NCBI RefSeq assembly: GCF_014839805.1
Contig: NC_051116.1
Coordinates: 3,639,556 to 3,703,555 of the forward strand
Direction: 5' to 3'
From: Manduca sexta
Taxonomy: Eukaryota > Arthropoda > Insecta > Lepidoptera > Sphingidae
Length of the DNA stretch: 64,000 nt
Of the stretch, positions 11,019 to 22,765 are shown one piece after another (within the stretch, counting starts at the first letter, position 1; each line of letters begins with the position of its first letter). The notes under the pieces are model-generated. The model had not been told where the DNA came from, ran no database searches, and was given only the letters and a program-made list of their open reading frames with translations. The translations under genes and the position numbers were made by a program.

Positions 11019-11885
11019 AAGTGTTGCAAACGGCTTCGTCAGCGTATAAAACCATTCCCACTACAAAAATTAAAATTCACAATATAACAGCGATCCATAC
11101 CGTCACCTATACAATGTCAGCACCATCTATTTAAAATCATATTAAATACTTACATACTTCCCCTACTTTGAACATTAAAACTGGTTGAAATTAAAAATCC
11201 TATAAAGTCCTCTAATTTCAGTCTAAACGCTCACAGACTAAATAAATCAGACTTCTAAACATAAGGACATCATCGGCAAAACTGTCACGACAATTCGGTA
11301 TAGTTTGACATTTCCTGTAGTGGTAGAACTAGTTTTGTACCGCGTTGACAGATCGCGGTAAACTGTTTTAGCGAAAACTTTATGGTTGTTTGTTTTATTA
11401 GTTTTTATAGAATCGTGGATGCTTCTGGTCTCGTCTAATTTGGTCATAGCATCAAGCAAGCTATTAAGTATGTATTACGATTTAAGATAAATAAAATACA
11501 TCCGTTACGTTTACCATTTATTCACAGATTGACAGACATATCTTAAAACCGGGGTAATTGAACAACAATGGACAATCTACCCTCATGAACCTTAAGATTT
11601 TAATACTTATATAATATAATGTTTGTTGTCTACAATTAACATTATTGTAATACAGGCACTATATCACACTATAAGTTTGGTAAGGTACCATATTAAATAC
11701 ATGTGAAATAAGTTACACTCACAAATTAATGGTAACAAAGAGTGCATTTGGCTTTAATAGTCTTATACGTTGACTGGTGGATAAAAACTTGAACCTTGCG
11801 AAATTAGCCCTTATTACAGTTATTTATTTTTCTACGTCTCGATTTGCATCCTCTATTCTTATATAATATTATTTTGATGTCAGGC
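11019..11885. other. AT-rich sequence with nothing recognisable
   Basis: No frame of convincing length, no known repeat block and no strong splice-flanked exon. The 70-codon minus-strand ORF at 11247-11459 has no recognisable features and is likely chance. Confidence 0.5.
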
Positions 11886-12165
11886 TTGCTGGTGTTGGAT
11901 ATATTTTATATCCGCCCGGATAGTGACCACCGTGCACAATGTTTAAAAACTCGCCATAGTGGCCCACGTAGGTGTCGCATTCCGTGATCAGCCTGTGTAT
12001 ATCCGGTTTCAACGGGCCGGCATAATTGTGTCGACTGTTGAGAAGCAATCATCTCTCGTCAGTCGGCATTCTATTGGACCTCACTCCACTTACCATCACG
12101 TGCAGAGGGGACGATTTGCCGTGCACAATCCACAACCTTACAATTTAACGTTACATTACCATTGA
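11886..12165 (+). mobile_element. SINE-like repeat family C
   Basis: It starts GCTGGTGTTGGATATATTTT, with the conserved hairpin arms, then CGCCATAGTGGCCCACGTAG, GTCGACTGTTGAG and CTCGTCAGTCGGCATTCTAT, ending near ACTTACCATCACGTGCAGAG. It is a nearly complete unit. Confidence 0.8.
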
Positions 12166-15100
12166 AATGGGATGATTATATTATTTAGAACAACGGCTGT
12201 CTTTCCAAATAAATAAATAAATATTTTTTGTACCCTGTGGGATGCATAAAGAAAAAAATAATTTTTACTCAATAAAAAAAAATATCTCAAAATCATCAAT
12301 AACAAATTAACAAAAATGAAATACTGAGTTATTCATAAAACTCAACTATCCTACAGAGTCTAGATTTAATTTGACAGTTCAATCAAGCAGTCACAATAGG
12401 CCGTTTCCTGTAAACTGTGACGTCAACTGCGTTAAGTTCTAAAAAAAACTCCCTCCAATTGAGCACGTCGCGTCGCAAGCTCAATTAATGTTAAAAGCTC
12501 AACAGTGCTGGTGACTGACAGTTCGGACTGATAGTTAACGGTTTCGAGTGTCAGTAAGCACTGAACGATTCGCCTGAATCAAGAGCGCTGCATATTGGCT
12601 TATTTTACATGTAAATTGAATGTTTGGTTATTGCATTCATTTATTTTGGGTTTAAAGGGTTTTGCGGTTTAATTGTTGGCAAATAATGATTTTAGCGTAT
12701 GTGGTTAAGCTTCAGCGGTTAAGTGATGCCGTAGTTATGAATTTAAAAAATCGGCTTATACCCCACGACGATGAATTATAAAACGGCTTTACTTTTTAAA
12801 TATCATAGTATTATTGGTTTTGGTCAGTAAGTGGTAATAAGTTCGGCGTATCTTATAAAGTATTTTATCAGTAGTGTAAAACCTTTGATGTTGACAACCG
12901 CTCACATTTACATACAAGTTCATATTTTGACAGCAATCTCGTTGACCATACAATTCTTTTACTGCACGTCACTCGAGTTAGGTGTAAAAGCCCAGAGGTA
13001 TAAAAAATAATGAAAAACTCACACATCAATGCAATACAGCACGGTATAATACAATTGTCACGTCATAACACATTCAACAATGTCCCGCGTACGTGCCACA
13101 ATGAAATCCGCGCGGCGACCGCGTCACGCGCGTGACATGCCAAGCGTGGCAAACTTTGTCTGTAAATTTTTTAAATATATTTCTTTTGATAAGAATGTGT
13201 GTAGAGTTTACGTGATTGTAATAATGATAGTGAGATGCTTTGTAAAATATATATTTTTTTTACATAAAGAATTACTCAAGCCTTTAAACACGAGCTGTAA
13301 GCATAGGTTCATCTTGCGCATTTAAATATCGGTGAAGTTATTACTTATCATGTAATGTAGGTCTGTCTCTAAAACAGGCATAGAGGAGCGATGCCTGATT
13401 TAGAAGTCGTTTCATAGTCAAATTCAAATAAGCATATAAAAAACGGGTATCAATATAATTAAGTCATTTCAGGCTAAGGTAGCAACTTTTTATTTACGAT
13501 AATAAGTCATAAACAAACATATAGTTCAATACGCTTCTACTTACAGTTTTAATAGAACACTTAATATTTCCTGTTCACAATGTTTGCTATATAAAGTGAC
13601 AACGTGAAAATCCAAAGCAATAAGCATAGATCAGGTTCGTGTGGCACGCTGTAGCCGAACACGTCGCTACATAAAAAGTGTTAATTGATTCCGGCGTCAC
13701 GTCGTGCGTGTTCAAATGAAAATATTACGTTAATCAGTTTAACGTGGCGTGACGTTTCACACACAAAAATATTATTAATTTTAATATAATTTTATTTGTA
13801 TAACGTTTGTTTCTTTTATGAATTCTTTTTTGTCATTTATTATTTGATAAAAAAGATCGTGAGTTTTAGTGTTACGTTTTTAATTTCTTTGTTGTTTTAC
13901 TTTAGACAAAATATTATCATTATTCAAAAAACATTAAAGCGTTTCATAAAATCAGTCGATATAATTACTGACTATTTTATGTGTCTGAAAATGCATAACT
14001 TAAAAGTTTTTATTATTTGTTTTAAGTTATGTCATGATAATAAAGTTGAAAATGGAATAAATTTGTGATAGTATAAAACTAAATTAGAATCTTTGTATGC
14101 AGAAGATATTATCGTAAAACATTGTTGAGAACCGATAGGTGTAGTCTACATTCAAGTAACTATATTAAGTTATTAGGTAGAATTTTACTTACTAATCAAT
14201 TAGGCAGTTTGCGAGCGACAGTTGCCCGCTGTCTTCTAAGTTGCAAATTTTATATACCCAAACAATACCTAATATTTATCGAGGTGACGAATGCCTATAT
14301 TCTTATTGGCTAGATCGTTACAGCTTTAACGTGCGAGCTTTCTTTCATACTAAAAGTGCCAATGTCAAGACCTAACTTCATGCTGGATTAAGGAAAATCG
14401 AATACTCTAATTGTAAAAATAAGTTTAGTTGTCTGTTGCGGTTTCGCGGCAACAACTGGTCCAATTTTTTTTTTCAAGGACTAACCTTGACCTTGACTAC
14501 CTATTAAAGACATAGATTATTTTTTTATTATTTCCCCAAGCCGAAATCAACGTAGACGAAGCCGCGAGCAAAAGTTATTAAATTAATAATGTAGCGCCAT
14601 CATTTGGGATTCACTTTTACATTTCAGGATATAATTAATGAATTCTCTGAAGTAACAATTTGTGAAATAACGAAAATAAACGTCCATTTTCATAGTACCG
14701 GGAAGTGGAATTACAAATACTTAATATCGTCTTATTTTGAACCATGAGCTGTTTAATATTGGAAACGAAATTTGCTACACATCTATAAAAGTGTGTTCTA
14801 ATTGGATATAAACTGTTCAAAGCTCTAGTCAAGAGCTATGTTATTTGTAGCAGACCCATCATAAATCGACAATTATAAGGCAAAAGTAAAAATTATTTGA
14901 AAATTACGTAAGAACAAACTGTGGTCGGCAACAAAGTTTTTTTACATGGATAGCGTGTCAGTGACGTCATCGTCTCTACAAGTCAACACTCCAACCTCAA
15001 GAAAATAAACAACCACAAGACTGATTTTCGCTCCTAAAATTCTTCGCGAAGCTCATTTTTATTCACCTCCTCGGGTGCATCACGAACTCTAACTCGGTCA

Positions 15101-15349
15101 GCAAACGACGTATATGATCTCTCCATATTTTAAGTAAAATAAAGCAAGCTAGCGATTACGTATGCAAGCTGCAGTGGGTCAACTGTTGACCCGTATCGAT
15201 CGCGTGGTAATGTATGTAAGTGGACTAGTCGAGATAGAGGCAATTTCCGCGAAAATGGCCCAACGGCCCATTACTGGCCTGCAACAGAGCTTTATTGGAC
15301 TGCGACGATTTAAACTCTTGTTGGTAGATTAAATCTGCGGTGCGCGGGC
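12166..15349. other. AT-rich intergenic region; weak promoter/exon candidates
   Basis: There are no established repeats. Two weak coding-gene signals exist. Near 12500-12560 an insect initiator-like series (CTGACAGTTCG, GTGTCAGTAAGC) could be a non-coding first exon. Near 12996 a TATAAAAA precedes an ATG at 13080 in a short CpG-rich stretch (MSRVRATMKSARRPRHARDM) that meets a possible donor GTAAAT at about 13160. Neither is corroborated by a downstream exon. The ORFs at 13796-14068 and 14122-14313 look like low-complexity AT-rich chance frames. Confidence 0.3.
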
Positions 15350-15975
15350 TTTGTCACCAGGCTGGCATACGCTTTGTGTCACTGGCGCGTACAGCGCGTG
15401 CTCTCGCGTGTGGTGCAGTAGACGAGCGCTCTATGTCGCGCTGTGTCACCGGCGCGTACAGCCGCGTGCTGTCGCGTGTGGTGCAGTAGACGAGCGCTCT
15501 GTGTCGCGCTATGTCACCAGCGCGTACAGCCGCGTGCTGTCGCGTGTGGTGCAGTAGACGAGCGCTCTGTGTCGCGCTGTGTCACCGGCGCGTACAGCGC
15601 GTGCTGTCGCGTGTGGTGCAGTAGACGAGCGCTCTATGTCGCGCTGTGTCACCGGCGCGTACAGCCGCGTGCTGTCGCGTGTGGCGCAGTAGACGAGCGC
15701 TCTGTGTCGCGCTGTGTCACCGGCGCGTACAGCGCGTGCTGTCACGTGTGGTGCAGTAGACGAGCGCTCTGTGTCGCGCTGTGTCACCGGCGCGTACAGC
15801 GCGTGCTGTCGCGTGTGGTGCAGTAGACGAGCGCTCTGTGTCGCTCTGTATCACTGACGTGTACAGCCCCGTGCTAGTAGTCGGGCGCGAGTCGCATCGT
15901 CACGTGGTAGACGAACGTCAAGTGTCTGTAGAGTTATGTAAAGTGGCACAGACGGGCGCTCGCGGGCGTGTAGAC
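15350..15975. repeat. GC-rich 67/68-bp minisatellite
   Basis: GCAGTAGACGAGCG starts at 15415, 15483, 15551, 15618, 15686, 15753 and 15820, giving spacings 68, 68, 67, 68, 67, 67. The one-base difference comes from CAGCCGCGTG versus CAGCGCGTG inside the unit. Degenerate further units reach about 15975. The array is strongly CpG-rich in an AT-rich setting. Because the period is not a multiple of three and the unit lacks stops, long frames open on both strands (for example 15443-15826), but these are by-products. Confidence 0.95.
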
Positions 15976-18007
15976 GGCTTAGTTTGAGTTGCGTACTCTT
16001 TTATGTTTGACTCGAAGCTTGTTGTATAAAGCATGTTTTATGCTGAAAAGTTAGTTTATTACCAGAACATAAACCGAGCGAGTTGCGGCAACAAAGCCGG
16101 GAGTAAGTGTCTGAAATTTAATAAATCTATAGCGAAGGGGAGCAGGCTGGTGCTCGAGGTTAGAGCGTTGTGAAGAGGCCGGTTGCGGTCGGCGCGGCTC
16201 GCTCCGGGCTGATTGCGGTCGCCGATTTTAATTGTTCTAATAGCAAACGTTTAATGTAAACAGAAGTTTGGGAAAGTTTGAGAGATTTATCACAATTAAA
16301 TAGCAGTTAATGGTTTTGGTTCTTGTGACTGATGGAAACACATTTTATCATTATGTATAATTTTATATAGAGGAATTTTATCGTTTAATAAGAAGCCATA
16401 TTGGATAAGATCTCAATGTATTTTACCATCAGTTAATCTACTCATTTAACTCCGTCGTCCTGCCTTACCTAATTATAACGTAGTATATAAATATGGCTTC
16501 TAAGGTCCATTTTTTTAACTCCAACCTTCTCATCTAAACCCTGGCAAACCCCAAAAAAACCTAGTATTTACTATCCTTACATATTATAAAACAAAATTCC
16601 CTGCCGATTCCACGAAACTACCAAACGGATATCGATTAAATTTGTTATGGAAATAGTTCAAGACCTCCGAAAGGACATAGGATACTTTGTTGCCTGAGAT
16701 TCTTTTTAGCGTGAGGAAATATATAGTGGGCCTTTTATCCCAGAAAAACTACCCACGAGCGATGCCTCGACCCAAATCTATTCTAGTACAAAAGAAGCCA
16801 CATCTAGATGCTCGCGACAAGTCGATGCTCGCGTGTAGTCGAAATGTAATCCGTTAAACCGAGCGCGGATTATGCAGTTTTAATCCCGTATAACCCCCTC
16901 CCCTTCCACCTTCCTCTCCTCAGGGTTATGAAGCGATCTCACATGGAAGTTGAGATTAAGACGAAAAGGATTATGAGTTACTTGGCATATTGCCGCATCA
17001 GGTTATGAAAAGATACGGGTTGGCGGTTTCGAAATAACGTGTCTAATGAGGCGAAGTTTGAATGTTTTGTACTAACTATAGAGTATTGAACCAGTTATAA
17101 GATTAACTCTTTGATAAATAGCTAAACGGCATCTTAAGTACTTTAATTATTTTGCTCCAAGACATGGACTGTAAAATAGAAAAGGACGGGTAATATGCTG
17201 CTCTAAAGTAACAGCATGTTATGCAAGTCCTAAATCACCTCGCATTACCTGCCAGCCCGACATAATTCTAGCAACTGGTACGCAGTTTCTTGCTGGTCAA
17301 CATTACACATCACTGTACACAGACTAGAGTCTGTCATATCACTGAATATCAAACAAATTTATTATCAGGTGCATTGGGATCATTTTGCCGTACCAATATT
17401 AAAAAGCTCACACGTTTCATCATTCAAACTCATTGTAAATTAAAGCAAAATAGCTCTCATTCCCACAACACTTCAAACAAACCGTCGTACAATGACGATC
17501 GAATCGCGTATTTTTACCATCCTGCCGGTGACAGCTACCATGACCCTTCAGAGGCGAGATGAGAGACTTTGTTTAAAATTAAATGTTTGTTGATTATCCG
17601 TTTGAAGTTAAATTCATTGATAACAGTAAATTTATCACATCAACGACAAAACACATGGTGAAAAGTGGCTGCATTAGTTACGCTTCAGTTTACCTCTTCA
17701 GGGACAAGTCGGTACAATAGATATGAAATATTAAATGATTTATTAATAGCGTCATAAATATAGTGAATATTGCTTCACAGTTTCAGCTTATTTACATTAT
17801 TGTTTTGCATTTGGAATTTGGTCTAGTAAATTGCGATATTCTTATAACGTCGGACCTAACGTAGCAGGTGAATTGGGGTCACATTTGCCTACCCCTAAAA
17901 AGGAACAAAGGCGTGATGCTATTTCTATAAAATACTTCTTCTGAAAGACCGATAATGGGCTTAAAACTATGTTGACTACCAACCTACCGTAACTTAAATA
18001 CCTTCCA
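15976..18007. other. intergenic region with LINE-related fragment
   Basis: About 16570-16800 contains ACATATTATAAAACAAAATT, GGACATAGGATACTTTGTTG and CTTTTATCCCAGAAAAACTA. This block is repeated in diverged form at 18600-18812 and is a common lepidopteran repeat type, probably from a LINE or Helitron. The rest is unassigned. The 90-codon frame at 17290-17562 starts at TTG, has no domain and no splice support. Confidence 0.4.
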
Positions 18008-18240
18008 CACACACATCACGCATTTATCACCGAAGGGGTATCCAGGGGCGAAATCAGGGCACCCACTTTTCGCCAAGTGTGTTCCGTCCTATGATGTGAT
18101 AGGGGCAGTGCCGTATCAGGCACCAATTCCAGACTTCGGTAGGATATTGAGCAGAAACACCCAAATATCATATTGCCCGATCCGGGATTCCAACCCAGGA
18201 CCTCACAGCGCTGCCGTACTGCGCAGTACAACTACACTAC
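18008..18240 (-). mobile_element. tRNA-derived SINE (family A)
   Basis: On the minus strand the tRNA-like head lies at about 18195-18240 (TAGTTGTACTGCGCAGTACG region), with the B-box-like segment near 18180-18200. The body reads CTCAATATCCTACCGAAGTC, and the tail ends in ATGCGTGATGTGTGTGTG. It is full length compared with 56475-56735. Confidence 0.8.
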
Positions 18241-19721
18241 TTAAAACAATCTTCCATTCCTAATATAACACCGCTTCCCTCTAAATACTAAACCTCGAAA
18301 CCTTTAATTTGCCCCTCTCAGCTAGACATTAAGGACCCTTAATCTAAGGGCCTGGAGGCGACAAAATTCACTTAATTAGCTGTCACGAGTTGCTTAGATT
18401 TAATATTAAATTAGGCGTTGAGTGTGAGTGGTATTGTATGATTAATTCATGTTTATTTAAATCTGAATCAAGTTTATAACAAAGTGTTTGAAATTTGACA
18501 TTAATAATCTTGTCATAGGTTTTGGATTCCATAAATTGGTAGTGTGTTGCATGTTATTAATGTAATTTGTTATATAAGCATTTAATAAGCAGTGATATTA
18601 TTTATCCTTCCATATTATAAAACAAAGCTCCCCGCGTCTGTATGCGTAAACTAAAAAATTACAGAATAGAATTTTATGAAATTTGGTATGGAGATAGTCT
18701 GAGACCCTGGGAAGGACATAGGCTACTTATTATCCCAAGAAAATATAACACAGGACTTTTATCCCAGAAAAACTCTTTCATGCGAAAAAAACTTTGAACA
18801 AAAGCTAGTTAAATATATAAAAGCTTTATTCGTGATAATTAATTAAAATATTTAAAAAAATAGAAGCTGTTTAACGAGGACTATTTCTGCCACCAAGCAA
18901 CGTGTGTAAGTATTTGTGTGTTTGTAGAATATTGTAGCGAATTACTACGCAATAAGACATAACATCGTATGTCTTAGTGCAGTGCTATGTTACGCAGTGT
19001 TGTGTTTTATTCCTTTTTCACTATTTATGATAAATCAAAGACGATTAGGCTAGCCAAGTAAAAAGAATCTAAACAGCTATTGCCGTTCGGATAGCGACCA
19101 ACATATAAAACGTGTTATACCCACAACAGAGGCTCACATAAATGTCATGAATCAAGTTGTATATACCTGCTTTCAGGCCGGCATAATTATATCAACTGGC
19201 GAGGACAGTCTCTCGTCAGTCGACACTCCAAACCCTATCATAAGTAGGGTCATTGCCATGGTTGAAAAAAACGTAAACTAAGTGATATTGAAATAGTAAT
19301 AAGAATTTTCGTATCGAAACAAATCCTCCGAATCCACTTAACGTAACTCCGATACCATATTACGTTGCCTTTTCTGAGAATTCCACATTTTGTTTAAATG
19401 AGAAAATAGGATTACAGCATTTTCTTTATATAGTTACATTCTTTTTTAATTGCTTGTATTTAAATTTGGTAGCTCTTGTATAAGCAAAAGCTACCAATTT
19501 AAATAAAAATAACCATAAGGTTATCCACGCATTGTTTTTTTTTTTAAAGTAAAATATTAAGTCATTTTCTGAAAAGTCCTCTATCTCCGCATGAGAGGCT
19601 CGTGAAATTAGTTTAACCATTTCGGTGATTAATCTAGACATAAATACAATCCTTTCAAAAATATTTTTTTTAGTTTCAGTAAAATGTATATTAATTCATT
19701 TATGAATTTATTATATTAATT
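18241..19721. other. intergenic region with repeat fragments and one hairpin
   Basis: It contains the diverged partner (18600-18812) of the repeat at 16570, a tiny family D scrap near 18885-18910, and a degenerate family C copy at 19075-19265 (CCGTTCGGATAGCGACCAAC, CTCTCGTCAGTCGACACTCC). A 15-bp inverted repeat, TTTAAATTTGGTAGCT against AGCTACCAATTTAAAT with a 14-base loop, lies at 19459-19505. No gene is seen. Confidence 0.5.
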
Positions 19722-20073
19722 ATTTAATTTATTAATATACATAATATAAAGCTATCTGAAATTATATCTTCTTAAAAATTTATAAATTACAGACAGCTAA
19801 TTTTATTTATTAAGGTGAGAGACGGCTTAATGCTTAATTTAGCTTGATGTGTTAGACATGTCTGATATATAAGGCTCCAGTAAAAATCAGTTAAAAAAAC
19901 TGTTTTCAGAGACACTAGTACACATAAATTAGCATCCTTACATATTTCATCAGAGACAATTCTCACAACTTAGATATTTATGTCATCAGTATTATGACGA
20001 ATGAAACGGCAGGCATTTTTATTAACTGATACCTTATATTAATATATCGTATGAGGCTTTTGTTACATATATC

Positions 20074-20315
20074 CGCATCTTTTGCCTCCGAAGGGGTAAG
20101 CAAAGGTGTAACTAGTACACCCACTTTTCGACATGGGTATCCCGTCCCATGATATGATAGGAAGCAAACCTATCACCATAGATCGTATTAATTCACGACT
20201 TTAAATTGATACTGCACAGAAACTCTAATACCACTTTGCCCGGCCTTAAATTTGAACCCGAAACCTCAGAGCGGTGGTCGTACCGCGCACGTAATGCAAC
20301 TACGCCACCAAGGCA
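20074..20315 (-). mobile_element. tRNA-derived SINE (family A), copy B
   Basis: It is the orthologous position of the SINE at 826-1040 and slightly more complete, keeping GTCCCATGATATGATAGGAA on the plus strand, which is missing from copy A. The tRNA-like head lies at the right end near 20299-20315. Confidence 0.7.
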
Positions 20316-20402
20316 TTTTTTTTTCCGGTCTGTAATTATATGAACAATAACAACATTCTTTTGCCTTAATAATTCATGTATGAAACATATTTCCATTATA
20401 TT

Positions 20403-20830
20403 TGCTGGTGGTAGGATATATTTTATATCCGCCTGGATAGCGGCCACTGTATACAAGGTGTTAAAACCCGCCATAGTGGCCCACGTAAGTGTGTCGCGTT
20501 CCGGGATCAGCTTGTGCGTATCCGGTTCCAAAAAGCATAATTTTGTCGACTCTCAAGAGTTGCTGGTGGTAGGATATATTTTATATCCGCCTGGATAGGG
20601 ATCGCCGTACACAAGGTGTTAAAACCGGCCATAGTGGCGCACGTAAGTGCGTCGCATTCCGGGATCAACTTGTGTATATCTGGTTTCAACAGTCCGGCCT
20701 TCTTGTGTCGACTGCCGGGCATAATTGTGTCGACTCAAGGGATAACCATCTCTCATCAGTCGATATACTATTGGATCCCATTCCAATCACCATTAACTGC
20801 AGTGAGGCCTTGGCCCCCCACGTGTGAAAT
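20403..20830 (+). mobile_element. SINE-like repeat family C dimer, copy B
   Basis: The same head-to-tail dimer as at 1124-1550. Unit starts (CTGGTGGTAGGATATATTTT) are near 20405 and 20562. The hairpin arms are intact in both units. Confidence 0.8.
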
Positions 20831-21931
20831 AAAAAATATAATTTGATATAAAAATCAACTTCGCGAGAATTGCTCCCCAGTATCGTTATGTTTAAAAATA
20901 TATGTAGAGTCGACGAAATGTCGAGTGCTGGACATTATGCAACGCTTTTTTAAAGGCTAGAGTGGGCATGTGACCCAGTTTCGGAGATATTTTGGCGTAC
21001 AAAGATGTAATTTTTAAGATTAGTTATGTAGAGGCTAGATAGAGATGCTTTTTTAAGTGAGGTGTCATATATGATGGTATGGCTACACGACTTTCAATAA
21101 ACGTCTTACAACCTAAATAATAAACATCTTACATCACCTTTTTTGCCTCATTTATCCCACTCTGATGTGGGTTCACACATTTAATTTAAAATATTGAAAT
21201 AAAACTATTGTACGGATTTTGTTGCAGTTTTATGTTATAATTTTCTTCCGACGTTTCGAAGACTTTGCAGTCTTCATGGTCACGGGGAGGACTGGGGTGT
21301 TTGGTCATCCGAAAAGTCAGTTACAATATCTACCTACATTTTAGAATTATATAAAATTGATTAGATAAAATCCGTAAAATATCTTTATCTTAATGTGTAA
21401 TATACGCGTTAACATAATAAATCATAATTTAAGCATGTAGAAATGATTTGGTTTACTTATAACCAGCCTTGCTAGTGTCATTTTTTTTTTAAGAATCTAG
21501 TTCCAGGCAATTTGTAAACAAAAAGCAAGTAAACTCCATACTGATATCTCATCCCTTTCAAACCCCGTGTACACTGCCATTGACTAAGTAGACAAACTAC
21601 AATTTTGAATTACAAATGAATCTCTGTAGAGTACTGCATTTCTACTCATGGGTAATTTTTTATCAAAGATCTGTTTGGTTATAACCGAGCATTGTTAAAA
21701 ATGGTAGTTTCATTTGACAAATACAATACTTATTGTTTTTTAATCGAAAATTGAGATATTTTCGCTGTTTACGACCAATTACACTAAAACCTCTAAACTT
21801 ACAAAGCTCATTCAATAGAATAATATCGAATATTTTTACGAAACACAAAAGCTTTAGTTGAATTCAACAAAATTGTTATACCATTCTCATTGGCGCCATA
21901 TAGAACATTGAATTCGGCGCGCTAGATTCTA

Positions 21932-22159
21932 TTACAGTGCAAAATTCCGTACATATGAAAAAAATAAAACAATATACGGCGCTTTAGGTAGATTTTGCAG
22001 TTCCAGCTTTATTTGGATTTTATTTAAAAATACTGGCGAAACGGTTGGCAATTTTGAAACACCTGGAAACTGGAGGGTGTAATATGTACCTGGAGTGACA
22101 GTATAAATGGAAAATCCGTCAGTTACTATATAAAAATCTCCGGAGTCAAAGGCCGGCAT
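21932..22159 (-). other. 75-codon ORF of unknown meaning, copy B
   Basis: Counterpart of the ORF at 2657-2884, with the variant start MPAFDSGDFYIVTDGFSIYT. Same length and same stop. No domain recognised. Confidence 0.25.
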
Positions 22160-22668
22160 CGTCCTAGCGACTATCTCGGTATGTCGCTAGTCTTTAATAT
22201 TTGAACCACACTACAAACCATCAATCCCAATAAACTAAATTAAAAGTTATAATAATAACAAAGTTGAACACGCATCACCGTCAATCATAAAATTACTTAT
22301 TTGAACCCCCAATTGGCATGATGTCTATTTGAATCGAGTGAATTATCCAATTTATAATCTAAAATATTGTACGCCATCTCTCCCAATGGTACTCGATAAG
22401 CAATCATTTAATAAAATTGAGTGGATTGGACATTCTGACACGAGATTTTGAACAAACTGACACTAAAGCAGATAGTTTTTGTCCGAAGAAAAGAAACAAT
22501 TCTCGAGAGAGGAATATAATCACTCCTTCAGCGTAACAATGGCTCTATCCCTCAATCTGTAGAGCCGTTTCAAGAATCTTAGCAAATAAACCTAGAAGCA
22601 ACTTTGCTCGCAGTTTTCGTCTAGGCGCATATCACGATTTTATCAAATCTTATTTCTTTGAAGTGTAC

Positions 22669-22765
22669 TCAATTTGTCATTTGACGTAGCTTTTTACCAC
22701 TCAATCTATTTTTGGCCATTTCTCTTGTTTTTATACGAACCGTTGGAGATGAAAGGTTTTCATAC
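22669..22765 (-). CDS. candidate terminal exon, unknown gene (copy B)
   Basis: Counterpart of 3394-3490 with the acceptor TTTGTTTCAG, reading frame and TGA all kept. An upstream exon was not found on the minus strand. A nearby minus-strand ORF at 24313-24498 (start MCLSVHNIIRGSIAPYQAIL) is interrupted differently in copy A, so a decayed gene is possible but unproven. Confidence 0.25.

Noticed and set aside
15443..15826. 127-codon repetitive ORF in the GC-rich minisatellite
   Set aside because: The repeat period is 67/68 bp, so the frame rotates from unit to unit. Several frames on both strands are open simply because the unit lacks stop triplets.
16920..17010. Acceptor-like CCTCTCCTCAG followed by a 29-codon frame
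   Set aside because: Short, without a donor or partner exon; a single acceptor match is expected by chance.
17290..17562. 90-codon frame with a polar C-terminus
   Set aside because: Starts at TTG, has no ATG, splice signal or domain support.
20193..20531. 112-codon minus-strand ORF in copy B
   Set aside because: It spans a SINE and a family C repeat; copy A has it interrupted and repeats elsewhere produce similar peptides.
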